Assembly (NCBI RefSeq): GCF_024505145.1
Contig: NZ_JANIAA010000004.1
Coordinates: 186,001-250,000 of the forward strand
Origin: Streptomyces rugosispiralis
GTDB taxonomy: Bacteria > Actinomycetota > Actinomycetes > Streptomycetales > Streptomycetaceae
Length of the DNA: 64,000 bases
Reading direction: 5' to 3'
Under the pieces are notes generated by a model, which did no database searches, had not been told where the DNA came from, and saw only the letters and a program-made list of their open reading frames with translations. Shown in pieces: positions 16,389 through 24,450 of the stretch (position 1 is the first letter of the stretch; every line of letters begins with the position of its first letter). The position numbers were made by a program, and so were the translations under genes.

Positions 16389-16412
16389 CGGCATTCACGT
16401 ACGGCATTCACG
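16389..16412 (+). promoter_or_regulatory. Direct repeat upstream of RsbW-like gene
   Basis: CGGCATTCACG occurs twice at 13-base spacing (16389-16399 and 16402-16412), about 30 bases before the ATG. A same-face pair of this type may be an activator or XRE-protein site. Confidence 0.3.
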
Positions 16413-16441
16413 CCCCCACAGGTAGGACGGACGGAAGGCAC

Positions 16442-16909
16442 ATGGCCGTGGCATTGCGTCAGCGCTCGACGATGGCCCACCACCCGAGCTCCGGGAGCGT
16501 TGACTCCGCCCTCCGTCAGGAGAGGTTCCAGCTGCCCGCGAGAGGCACCTCGGTCGCGGTCGCCCGGCACCGGGTGCGGTCCCGGGCGCCGGAGTGGGGC
16601 TTTGCGGAGGATGTCTGCGAGGCCGCCGAACTGGTGATGTCCGAGCTGTTCACCAATGCCCTGGTGCACACCGGGAGCGAGCAGATCCTCTGTGTGCTGC
16701 GCGCCCATGAGCGGCGGATGCTCTATGTCGAGGTCGCCGACCAGGGCGGCGGACCGGCCGTTCCCACACCGCGGGAGGCCGGTCTTGAGGATGAGTGCGG
16801 ACGCGGACTCGCGCTGGTCCGCGCCCTGGCCGACGCATGGGGGGACCGGCCGGGCGTGAACGGCGGACGGGTGGTCTGGGCCCAGATGAGCGTGACCGCC
16901 GGCCGCTGA
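16442..16909 (+). CDS. RsbW-like ATP-binding regulatory protein (GHKL fold)
   Basis: 155 residues; ATG follows GGAAGG. The HATPase boxes are AAELVMSELFTNALVHTG (N box, about 61-78), VEVADQGGGPAVP (G1) and GRGLALVRALADAWG (G2). Proteins of this kind act as anti-sigma factor kinases or stand-alone ATPases binding anti-anti-sigma partners. Streptomyces has dozens, many beside XRE/DUF397 genes. The divergent position from the XRE gene suggests shared control. No sigma factor gene lies nearby, so the target is unknown. Confidence 0.88.
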   Translation: MAVALRQRSTMAHHPSSGSVDSALRQERFQLPARGTSVAVARHRVRSRAPEWGFAEDVCEAAELVMSELFTNALVHTGSEQILCVLRAHERRMLYVEVADQGGGPAVPTPREAGLEDECGRGLALVRALADAWGDRPGVNGGRVVWAQMSVTAGR

Positions 16910-16933
16910 CGCCGGAACCGGCCCCTCGTCCCG

Positions 16934-18274
16934 TCACACCGCCGTCGTCCGCTGCTTCCCCGGGGTGGCCGGGTCGTCGGCGCCGCCCCGGGAGAGGGCG
17001 GCGTCCCGGGTCTCCCGCATGGTGAGGTACACGACGAGCGAGACCGCGGCACAGGCCGAGACGTACCAGTAGTACCCGGACTCCACACCGCCCTTCTTGA
17101 ACCACAGCGCCACATATTCGGCGGTGCCGCCGAACAGCGCGTTGGCCAGCGCGTACGGCAGGGCGACCCCGAGCGCCCGGACATGGGTGGGGAACAGCTC
17201 GGCCTTCACCACGGCGTTGATCGAGGTGTAGCCGGTGACGATGATCAGCGCGGCGAGCGAGAGCAGCAGCGCCCCGGCGAAGCTGTCGGCGTGCGAGAGC
17301 GCGGTCATGATGGGGACGGTGCAGAGCATCGAGCCGATGCCGAAGGTGATCAGCAGCGGGCGGCGCCCGATCCGGTCCGAGAGCGCTCCGGCCGCCGGCT
17401 GCACCAGCATGAACAGGAACAGGGCACAGAAACTCACCAGCGAGGCGTCGGACTTGCTCATCCCGGCCGTGTTCGACAGGTACTTGGTGAGATAGGTGGT
17501 GTACGTGTAGTACGCGACCGTGCCGCCCATGGTCAGTGCGATGACCAGCGCCGCCTCCTTGCGGTGGCGCAGCAGCTCGGCGATCGTCCCCCGTTCCTGG
17601 TCCTGGCGGGCGTCCTCCTCGGTGTAGACCTCGGTCTCCAGCAGATTGCGCCGCAGCCAGAAGACCACGGCCGCGGCCACGGCGCCGACGACGAACGGAA
17701 TGCGCCAGCCGTAGGAGTGCAGCGCGTCGTCGGACATGGTGTGCTGCAGCAGGATCTGCAGACCGAGGCCGATCAGCTGACCCGCCGTCATCGACACGTA
17801 CTGGAAGCTGGAGACGAAGCCGCGGCCGCCGGGCCGGGACGCCTCGGTGAGATAGGTGGCGCTGGCCGCGTACTCGCCGCCCACCGAAAGACCCTGCAGC
17901 AGCCGCGCCACCAGCAGCACGAACGCGCCGAAGTAGCCGACCTGGTCATAGGTCGGGGCGATGGCGATGAGCAGCGCGCTGGCCGACATCAGCGTCACCG
18001 TCAGGGTGAGCGCCGCCTTGCGGCCGCGCCGGTCGGCGAACCGGCCCAGCAGCCAGCCGCCGACGGGACGCATGAAGAAGCCGACCGCGAAGATCCCGGC
18101 GGTGTTGAGGAGCTGCGCCGTGTCGTTGCCCTTGGGGAAGAAGGCTCCGGCGAAGTAGGTGGCGAAACTGGCGTAGACGAACCAGTCGTACCACTCGACG
18201 AGATTTCCGATCGAGCCGCCGAACACGGCTCGCCAGGGTGTGCGTGGTTGGCTCCGGGGAGCGCTGTCGGTCAC
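16934..18274 (-). CDS. MFS transporter, metabolite:H+ symporter (MHS) family
   Basis: 446 residues from GTG, with 12 predicted transmembrane helices. The MHS hallmark NLVEWYDWFVYASFATYFA is in helix 1. GRFADRRGRKAAL is the loop 2-3 motif, RLLQGLSVGGEYAAS lies in helix 4, and SDRIGRRP is the second-half repeat of the loop motif. The family includes KgtP (alpha-ketoglutarate), ShiA (shikimate) and ProP (proline/betaine). Substrates are probably carboxylates or amino-acid-like solutes. It stands alone on the strand; the upstream 190 bases carry a short tandem repeat. Confidence 0.88.
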   Translation of the reverse strand: MTDSAPRSQPRTPWRAVFGGSIGNLVEWYDWFVYASFATYFAGAFFPKGNDTAQLLNTAGIFAVGFFMRPVGGWLLGRFADRRGRKAALTLTVTLMSASALLIAIAPTYDQVGYFGAFVLLVARLLQGLSVGGEYAASATYLTEASRPGGRGFVSSFQYVSMTAGQLIGLGLQILLQHTMSDDALHSYGWRIPFVVGAVAAAVVFWLRRNLLETEVYTEEDARQDQERGTIAELLRHRKEAALVIALTMGGTVAYYTYTTYLTKYLSNTAGMSKSDASLVSFCALFLFMLVQPAAGALSDRIGRRPLLITFGIGSMLCTVPIMTALSHADSFAGALLLSLAALIIVTGYTSINAVVKAELFPTHVRALGVALPYALANALFGGTAEYVALWFKKGGVESGYYWYVSACAAVSLVVYLTMRETRDAALSRGGADDPATPGKQRTTAV

Positions 18275-18385
18275 GGGGCCTCCAGGGTGAGCGGGGTGAT
18301 CCCCACACCCCTACCCCGTGAAGGGCCAGTTGGAAAAGAGTTTCCGCGGTGGGGTCGCGACCGTGGGCGTGCGGCCGCCCCGGCC

Positions 18386-18447
18386 GGACGGCGTACGGCC
18401 CGCTGTCGAATGGCATACGGCCCGCCGCCGGACGGCGTACGGCCCGC
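18386..18447. repeat. Three 18-bp repeats at 22-bp spacing
   Basis: GGACGGCGTACGGCCCGC at 18386 and 18430, and the variant GAATGGCATACGGCCCGC at 18408. The exact 22-bp period places them on the same DNA face. They lie between the HxlR gene's end and the MFS gene's start. Confidence 0.75.
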
Positions 18448-18463
18448 CCCTCCGGCCCGGAGG

Positions 18464-18841
18464 TCAGCCCTGCCCCGCCGCCTCCTCCAGCGCCGCCATC
18501 CGTCGCTTGCCCCACGCGCCCAGCGGGCCCAGCGCCGTGTTCAGCTCGTCGCCCAGCCCGGTCAGCGAATACTCCACCTTCGGCGGCTTCACGTCGTAGA
18601 TCTCCCGGTGGACGATTCCGTCCGCCTCCAACTCCCTCAGCTGCTGCGTCAGCACCTTCTCGCTCACGCCCGGAACCAGCCGCCGCAATTCCCCGAAGCG
18701 GCACCGCTGGTGATTGAGCGCCCAGATGATCAGGACTTTCCACTTTCCGTCGATCACGTCCACGGCCGCGTCCAGACCGCAGACATAAGGCTGATTTCCC
18801 AACGCCCCGCCCGCCCCACTGACCTCAAGGTAAGTACGCAC
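18464..18841 (-). CDS. HxlR-family winged-helix regulator
   Basis: 125 residues. The HxlR signature is clear: CGLDAAVDVIDGKWKVLIIWAL at residues 21-42 (given here as two overlapping parts of the motif, CGLDAAVDVIDGKW and KVLIIWAL), then RFGELRRLVPGVSEKVLTQQ and the wing DVKPPKVEYSLTGLG. Members are often redox- or aldehyde-responsive through the conserved N-terminal Cys, here Cys21. The proposed GTG start lies inside a perfect inverted repeat, implying autoregulation and a leaderless mRNA. It is divergent from the imine-reductase-like gene, its likely target. Confidence 0.9.
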   Translation of the reverse strand: MRTYLEVSGAGGALGNQPYVCGLDAAVDVIDGKWKVLIIWALNHQRCRFGELRRLVPGVSEKVLTQQLRELEADGIVHREIYDVKPPKVEYSLTGLGDELNTALGPLGAWGKRRMAALEEAAGQG

Positions 18842-18857
18842 TATTTAGTGCGTACTT
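18832..18857. promoter_or_regulatory. Perfect 26-bp palindromic operator of the HxlR regulator
   Basis: AAGTACGCACTA, spacer TT, TAGTGCGTACTT: 12-bp arms without mismatch. It overlaps the start codon of the leftward HxlR gene and lies 88 bases before the rightward imine-reductase-like gene. Position and symmetry fit a dimer-binding site controlling both. Confidence 0.75.
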
Positions 18858-18944
18858 GCCCAGGCTACCGCCGGGGAACGAGCCTGTGATCGGCGCGCCG
18901 AACCCCTACGACCAAGCGGTATCGAAACCCCTGGAGCAACCGAA

Positions 18945-19829
18945 ATGAGCGAATCCCCCGTGACGGTGCTGGGCCTCGGCGACATGGGCGCCGCGCTGGC
19001 CGGCGCCCTTCTGCGGGCCGGGCACCGGACGACGGTGTGGAACCGTACGGCGGCCAGGGCCGAGGCGCTCGCCGCCGAGGGCGCGCTGCCCGCCGCCACG
19101 GCCGGCGAGGCCGTCGCGGCGAGCCCCCTGGTGGTGGTCTGCCTGCTCGACTACGACTCCGTACGACAGGTGCTGGCCCCCCTCGGGGACGCCCTGTCCG
19201 GCAAGGCCGTCGTCAACCTCACCAACGGCACTCCGCGGCAGGCCCGTGAGCTGGCCGCGTGGGCGGCCGGACACGGTGCCCGGTACCTCGACGGCGGCAT
19301 CATGGCCGTCCCGCCGATGATCGGGACACCCGTCGCCTTCCTCCTCTACAGCGGCTCGCCCGCCGCCTTCGCGGACCACCGGCCCGTGCTGGACCTGTTC
19401 GGCGAGAGCCACCATCTCGGCGAGGACCCCGGCCGCGCCCCGCTGTACGACATCGCCCTGCTCAGCGCGATGTACGGGATGTTCTCGGGCGTGCTGCACG
19501 CCTACGCCCTCGTACGGTCGGACGGTGTGGCGGCGGCCGATGTCGCCCCGCTGGTGGGGCGCTGGCTGACCGCCATGTCCGGCGCCGTGGACGGCTACGC
19601 GCGGCAGATCGACTCCGGTGACCACGCCACCGGAGTGGTCTCCAACCTCGCCATGCAGTCGGCCGCGTATCCCAACTTCACCGGCTCCGCACGAGACCAG
19701 GGCATCAGCCCCGAACTGATCGCCCCGATCGGCCACCTGATGGCCCGCCGGGTCGCCGACGGCCATGGCCATGAGGGCCTCTCGGGGCTGGTGGAGCTGC
19801 TCGGCCAGGGGCGGCCCGGCGTGGCCTAG
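18945..19829 (+). CDS. Imine-reductase-like NADPH oxidoreductase (6PGDH/beta-hydroxyacid dehydrogenase superfamily)
   Basis: 294 residues. The N-terminal Rossmann domain has VTVLGLGDMGAALAGALL, WNRTAARAEAL for NADPH (Arg in the 2'-phosphate region), and LTNGTPRQARELAAWA. The C-terminal helical domain has YLDGGIMAVPPMIGTPVAF, the signature of actinomycete imine reductases, and YDIALLSAMYGMFSGVLHA. Such enzymes reduce cyclic imines or perform reductive amination; physiological substrates are mostly unknown. The residue at the usual catalytic Asp/Tyr site was not assigned with certainty. It is divergent from HxlR and probably induced by its ligand. Confidence 0.85.
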   Translation: MSESPVTVLGLGDMGAALAGALLRAGHRTTVWNRTAARAEALAAEGALPAATAGEAVAASPLVVVCLLDYDSVRQVLAPLGDALSGKAVVNLTNGTPRQARELAAWAAGHGARYLDGGIMAVPPMIGTPVAFLLYSGSPAAFADHRPVLDLFGESHHLGEDPGRAPLYDIALLSAMYGMFSGVLHAYALVRSDGVAAADVAPLVGRWLTAMSGAVDGYARQIDSGDHATGVVSNLAMQSAAYPNFTGSARDQGISPELIAPIGHLMARRVADGHGHEGLSGLVELLGQGRPGVA

Positions 19830-19859
19830 TGCCCAGTGCCTAGTGCCGCCGTCGTGGGG

Positions 19860-20897
19860 TCACCTGGGTGCGGCGGCGCTCAGGCGGCGTGCGGCCAGTT
19901 CGTCGGCCGCCCGCGCCGGGGTCCGGCCGAGGCGTTGCGCGGTCTCCAGCAGGTCGCCGACGGTTTCCTCGATGGCGCCGACGCGTGCCTGGGCCGCGTC
20001 GGCACCGGCGTGGTGGAGTTCGGTGGTGATGGCGTTGATGACTCCGCCCGCGCTTGCGACATAGTCCGGCACCCAGATGATCCCCCGGTGGTGCAGCAGG
20101 TCCGCGACCTCGGGCGTGGCGAGCTGATTGTTCGCCGGTCCGACCACGGCCCGGCAGCGTAGCTCGGCCACGTTCTGCCCGGTCAGAATGGAACCGAGCG
20201 CCGAGGGAACCACGATGTCCACGTCCGCGGCGAGGATCTCGTCGGGCGCCCGCCAGACGGCGCCGAGCTCATCGCCGATCCTCCGCCGGTCCGGGTCGAT
20301 GTCCGTGACCGTCAGGGCGGCGCCGTCCGCGGCCAGCAGGCGGGCGAGACCGGCGCCGACGCGGCCCAGACCTATCACGGCGAGACTGCGGCCGTTCAGG
20401 CTCGCGGTGCCGTACAGCCGTCGGCTGACGGCCCGCAGCGCGGCGAGCGTCCCCCGGGCGGTGTGGGGGGACGAGTCGCCGCTGCCGCCCAGCCGCGCCG
20501 GCCGGCAGAACACATGGGGGGTGGTCTCCCCGATCACCGCCATGTCGTCCGGGCCGGTTCCGACATCCGGCCCGGTGGCGTACGCCCCGCCGAGCGAGTC
20601 GATGACGTCCGCCACGTCGCGCAGCACCTCGCGGCGTCGGCCGGCATCGAGTTTCACCCCCTCCGGCAGGGCCACGACGGCCTTCCCTCCGCCGCTGGCC
20701 AGCCCGGCCACGGCGAACTTGGAGGTCATGGCGGCCGACAGGCGGAGGGCGTCGGTGAGGCCGTCCCGCCAATCCGCATAGTGCCAGAGCCGAAGGCCGC
20801 CGGCCGCCGGGCCGAGCGCCGTGGAGTGAACGGCCACGATCACCGGAAGCCGCGAGCGCGAACCGGTGTGGATCGTGACCCGCTCATGATCGAGCAT
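19860..20897 (-). CDS. vdh: Valine (branched-chain amino acid) dehydrogenase, Glu/Leu/Phe/Val family
   Basis: 345 residues. The N-terminal catalytic domain has LGPAAGGLRLWHY and KFAVAGLASGGGKAVV, the latter with the catalytic Lys after GGG. ATGPDVGTGPDDM follows, then the NAD domain LAVIGLGRVGAGLARLL. It oxidatively deaminates valine and related amino acids to 2-oxo acids, feeding acyl-CoA precursors for polyketides and branched fatty acids in Streptomyces. It is divergent from an Lrp/AsnC gene, which by precedent controls it. The start is the ATG at 20897; the region further upstream holds the shared promoters. Confidence 0.88.
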   Translation of the reverse strand: MLDHERVTIHTGSRSRLPVIVAVHSTALGPAAGGLRLWHYADWRDGLTDALRLSAAMTSKFAVAGLASGGGKAVVALPEGVKLDAGRRREVLRDVADVIDSLGGAYATGPDVGTGPDDMAVIGETTPHVFCRPARLGGSGDSSPHTARGTLAALRAVSRRLYGTASLNGRSLAVIGLGRVGAGLARLLAADGAALTVTDIDPDRRRIGDELGAVWRAPDEILAADVDIVVPSALGSILTGQNVAELRCRAVVGPANNQLATPEVADLLHHRGIIWVPDYVASAGGVINAITTELHHAGADAAQARVGAIEETVGDLLETAQRLGRTPARAADELAARRLSAAAPR

Positions 20898-21009
20898 GAG
20901 CCCGCCGTCCTTTCATCTGTTCGGTCAGGTGATGTCATGCTGCACGAACGATTCATGGGAGGGAGGCGGCGCCGAACGTTCGGGTGAATGTGGGATACGG
21001 TCGTCGGCC

Positions 21010-21474
21010 ATGGACGAACTTGATTCGGAGATCGTGCGGCTTCTCCAGACAGATGCGCGGCAGTCCAACCGGGAACTCGCCAGGCAGCTCGGCATCGCCC
21101 CCTCGACGTGCCTGGAGCGGGTCCGGGCGCTCCACCGACGGGGCGTCATCCGCGGCTACCACGCCGACATCGACCTCGCGGCCCTCAACCGCGGCGTTCA
21201 GGCGCTCGTGTCAGTTCAGGTGCGTCCCCTCAGCCGCGTGGTCATCGATGCCTTCAAGGGCTTCGCCAGCGGCCTGCCGGAAGTCCTCCACGTGTTCGTC
21301 CTCTCCGGGGGCGACGACTTCCTGCTGCACGTGGCGGTGCAGGACCTCGACCACCTGCATGCCTTTCTGACCGACCGGCTCAGCAAGCGCGGTGAGATCA
21401 CCGGCTTCCGCACGTCGGTCATCTTCCAGCAGGTGAGCGACACCGCCCCCGCACGCCTTGCCGCGCCCGGCTGA
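21010..21474 (+). CDS. Lrp/AsnC-family transcriptional regulator
   Basis: 154 residues. The N-terminal helix-turn-helix is MDELDSEIVRLLQTDARQSN with LARQLGIAPSTCLERVRAL. The C-terminal RAM domain (about 65-150) has VSVQVRPLSR and VFVLSGGDDFLLHVAVQD, the effector-binding and oligomerisation face. Family members bind amino acids, and position opposite vdh strongly suggests control of branched-chain amino-acid breakdown. The gene is followed by an excellent hairpin terminator. Confidence 0.9.
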   Translation: MDELDSEIVRLLQTDARQSNRELARQLGIAPSTCLERVRALHRRGVIRGYHADIDLAALNRGVQALVSVQVRPLSRVVIDAFKGFASGLPEVLHVFVLSGGDDFLLHVAVQDLDHLHAFLTDRLSKRGEITGFRTSVIFQQVSDTAPARLAAPG

Positions 21475-21475
21475 T

Positions 21476-21511
21476 GCCGTGGCCGCATGGGATCCCCTAT
21501 GCGGCCACGGC
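21476..21511 (+). terminator. Terminator of the Lrp gene
   Basis: GCCGTGGCCGCAT, a 10-base loop, then ATGCGGCCACGGC: a perfect 13-bp stem one base after the stop codon. Confidence 0.85.
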
Positions 21512-21540
21512 ACTAGGCGTGGTGCCGCAGGACGACGGCA

Positions 21541-22680
21541 CTAGGCGTGGTGCTGCAGGACGGCCTCGCCGCGGTCGGGCAGGCGCGGGTCGGACAGTTG
21601 GGGGTCGGGCTCCTCGTCGCCGGTGGGCTGACGGGGGATCGGGTGGGGGAGACGGAGCGACGGGCCGGGCTCGGCGGGCAGGTCGGGGCCGGCCGGCACC
21701 TCGTGCGGGCCGGGGCCGCCGGGCCCCTCCGGAATCTCCGGCCCGCCGGCTCCACCGGCTCCACCCGTGGTGTCGCGGCCGTCGTGTCCGGGGGCGTTCG
21801 GCTCCTCGACGGCCGTGGCCCCGGCCTCCTCGGCGGCCGCTTCGGCCTCCGCCTCCGCCTCGGCGTTGTGCACCGTCAGCATCACCAGGCCGGTGCTCGC
21901 GACGAGGGCCGCCACCAGGGCGAGCAGCGTGCCGGGCGCGCCGTGCCGGAAGTGCTCGCCCAGCGCGGCGAGGCCGACGGCCGTGGCGACCACGGGGTTG
22001 ACCACGGTCGCCGTCGCCAGCGGCGAGGCGAGCCCGGCGCCCCGGTACGACGCCTGGGACAGCAGCACCCCGCCCGAGGCCAGCAGCCCGATCGCGACCA
22101 GGCCGGGCAGGTTGTCCTCCCACGAGTCCCAGGTCCACTCCACGGCCACGTTCTTGGTGACCACCGACGAGACGCCGAAGGCCGTCCCCGCGGCCGCCGC
22201 CAGCAGCACACTGCGGATCCCGGGAGACCGCATCAGACGAGCCGCCCCGATCAGCACGGCGATGACGGAGACCGTGATCACGATCAGCCAGAAGCCGTCC
22301 CGCTCGGCCAGCGCCCGGGCCCGTGAGGAGCCGGTCAGCGAGAGCAGCCCGGCGAGTCCGACGGTGGCCAGCAGCGCGCCCCGCCAGCCGGCCGCGCCGA
22401 CCCGGCGGCGGACGAACACGGCCGCCATCGGCAGGGCGAAGACAATCGTGAGAGCCCCTAGGGGTTGCACCACGCTCAGCGGGCCGTAGGCCAGGGCGGC
22501 CACATGGAGGACCGCACCCGCACCGTTGAGGGTCACCGCGGTCCACCAACTCCCGCGCCGCAGCGGAGCGGACGCGAGGCGCGGCGTCGTGGCCGCGACA
22601 TGCTCCTGGAGTATGGCTCCGGCGGCATAGCAGACCGCCGAGACCAGGGCCAGCAGCACAGACAGCGCGAGGGAGGTCAC
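21541..22680 (-). CDS. DMT-superfamily membrane protein with long disordered tail
   Basis: 379 residues from GTG. About nine or ten hydrophobic helices fill residues 1-285, in an EamA-like two-repeat layout (VCYAAGAILQEHVAATT, PLSVVQPLGALTIVFALP, then SPLATATVVNPVVATAVGLAALGEHF in the second half). The PxxVVxPLG-type motif resembles DMT/NIPA-like permeases of unknown cargo. The last 95 residues are Glu/Pro/Gly-rich and probably disordered in the cytosol. A 29-bp direct repeat overlaps the stop codon region (GACGGCACTAGGCGTGGTGC at about 21505 and 21534). Substrate unknown. Confidence 0.82.
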   Translation of the reverse strand: MTSLALSVLLALVSAVCYAAGAILQEHVAATTPRLASAPLRRGSWWTAVTLNGAGAVLHVAALAYGPLSVVQPLGALTIVFALPMAAVFVRRRVGAAGWRGALLATVGLAGLLSLTGSSRARALAERDGFWLIVITVSVIAVLIGAARLMRSPGIRSVLLAAAAGTAFGVSSVVTKNVAVEWTWDSWEDNLPGLVAIGLLASGGVLLSQASYRGAGLASPLATATVVNPVVATAVGLAALGEHFRHGAPGTLLALVAALVASTGLVMLTVHNAEAEAEAEAAAEEAGATAVEEPNAPGHDGRDTTGGAGGAGGPEIPEGPGGPGPHEVPAGPDLPAEPGPSLRLPHPIPRQPTGDEEPDPQLSDPRLPDRGEAVLQHHA

Positions 22681-22777
22681 GTCGTGGCCCCCTGGGCCGA
22701 TCGGTCTTCGTCCATGCCCTCATCCTTGACGGTGGGGTGTGCCCCCGTCGTCGTCCTTGAGCACAGACTTACGAGTA

Positions 22778-24337
22778 CTACTTGCGTAGTAGGGCCCTCC
22801 ACCAATGGGGTGCCTTCGCGGCCGCCGTACGGGCCCTTTGGAGCAACTCGTTCTGCGGCTCGGCGGGGCGGTAGACGGTGAGCGCCCCCGGCCACTTGTC
22901 GATGAGCAGCTTCTCCGCGGGGTCGGCGGCAACCTCTCCATCGTAGGCCCGGCTGTCCACGCCGTGGAGGCCCGACAGCCGCAGTTGGCGCATGCGCCGC
23001 GTCGTATAGACATGTGACCGGCCGAGTGTGCCGGTGAGCGCCGCGATCAGCAGCCGGGTGCGGGCCAGCCGCTCCTCGCCGTCGATCACCCGCACGTCGA
23101 GCAGCCCGTCGTCGAGCTGCTGACGGTAGGTGGGCGCGAAACCCTCCGGGGAGTAGACGCCGTTGCCGGCGAACAGCATCCACAGCCGCCGCTGCCGCCC
23201 GTTCACCTCGACCTCCATGGGGCTCGCGGTGCGCAGCACCCGGGTGAGCGCGACGGCGGCCGCGGGCCACTTGCCGAGCCGGCCCTGAAGGCTCTCCCGG
23301 ATCCGCACCAGCTCCGGATAGAAGCCGAGGCTGAAGGTGTTGACGAAGTGGCTGGTCCCGCCGCCGCCGGCGAGGGGCGTGGCGCGGCCGAGGTCCACGG
23401 CCACCGCGTCGCCCTCGGTCACCGCGTGCGCGGTGTCCTCGAAGGCCGGTACGCCGAGGTCCAGCGCGAAGTGGTCGAGGGTGCCGCCGGGGAACACGGC
23501 GAGCGGCAGCCCGCGTTCGGCCGCGATCGTGGCGGCCGCGTTGACGCTGCCGTCCCCGCCGCAGATGCCCAGCGCCCCGGCCCGCTCGGCGGCGCGCTGG
23601 GCGCACTGCCGCAGCAGGCCCATGAAGTCGTCGTCCGGACCGCACTCCACGATGTCAGCGGCGGGCAGCAGCACCCGCAACTGCTCGGCGACCGTGAACC
23701 CGCCGGTGGGGGTTCCGGTACCGGCCCGCTGGTTGACCATGACCACCAGGCCGTCGCCCTTGGGCAGCGCGGGGGCCGAGATCCGCGGCCGGGCCTGCGC
23801 CGGGACCTCGGGGCGCGGCGGCCAGTAGCGGCAGGTCAGCGCGGCGGCCCCGGCACCGAGGGCGATACCGGCCAGCACATCGCTGGGGTAGTGGACGCCT
23901 ACGTACACCCGGGAGACGGCGACGGCGGCGGCGAGCGGGGCGATCAGCAGGCCGTACCGGGAGGACTCCAGCGCCACCCCGGTGGCGAAGGCGGCGGCGG
24001 AGGCCGAGTGCCCGGAGGGGAAGGAGCTGGTCCACGGCTGCCGGCGCAGCCGGCGCACCAGGGGCACCGCGTCCAGGACCGGACGCTTGCGTTCCACGGT
24101 CCACTTGACCACGACGTTCGACACGAGCGAGGCGGCGGCGAGCGAGCCCACCCCGCGCAGCGCGGCCCGCCGCGCGGTGCGGCCGCCGACCGTGGCGAGC
24201 ACCCCGGCCGTGCCGAACCACAGCCGGCCGTGGTCGGCGGCCCGGCTGAGCCGGGGCAGCAGCGGATGGGCGCCGCGGAGCCGGCTGTCCGCGACCCGCG
24301 CGAACAGCCGGCGGTCGAAGTCACTGATGTGTCTCAT
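22778..24337 (-). CDS. PAP2 phosphatase - diacylglycerol kinase fusion protein
   Basis: 519 residues starting MRHISDF (a GTG 11 codons earlier is also open). Residues 1-190 form a PAP2/phosphatidate-phosphatase domain with KWTVERKRP, SFPSGHSASAAAF and SRVYVGVHYPSDVLAG, the three catalytic motifs. Residues 205-500 form a DagK/YegS lipid-kinase-like domain with VNQRAGTG, GICGGDGSVNAAATIA (the GGDGT-type nucleotide loop) and FPGGTLDHFALDL. The pair of opposing lipid phosphate activities in one chain is common in actinomycetes. Substrates are probably undecaprenyl or diacylglycerol lipids at the membrane. Monocistronic; no clear ribosome site was seen. Confidence 0.88.
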   Translation of the reverse strand: MRHISDFDRRLFARVADSRLRGAHPLLPRLSRAADHGRLWFGTAGVLATVGGRTARRAALRGVGSLAAASLVSNVVVKWTVERKRPVLDAVPLVRRLRRQPWTSSFPSGHSASAAAFATGVALESSRYGLLIAPLAAAVAVSRVYVGVHYPSDVLAGIALGAGAAALTCRYWPPRPEVPAQARPRISAPALPKGDGLVVMVNQRAGTGTPTGGFTVAEQLRVLLPAADIVECGPDDDFMGLLRQCAQRAAERAGALGICGGDGSVNAAATIAAERGLPLAVFPGGTLDHFALDLGVPAFEDTAHAVTEGDAVAVDLGRATPLAGGGGTSHFVNTFSLGFYPELVRIRESLQGRLGKWPAAAVALTRVLRTASPMEVEVNGRQRRLWMLFAGNGVYSPEGFAPTYRQQLDDGLLDVRVIDGEERLARTRLLIAALTGTLGRSHVYTTRRMRQLRLSGLHGVDSRAYDGEVAADPAEKLLIDKWPGALTVYRPAEPQNELLQRARTAAAKAPHWWRALLRK

Positions 24338-24450
24338 GCGTGATGGGTAACCCGGATCGGCGGTCGGCACGCGTCATCCGCGGGCGACCGGTGCCGGACC
24401 GGGCGACCGGCGCCGGGCCGGGGGACCGGGGACGCGGTTCGAGACGCGGT

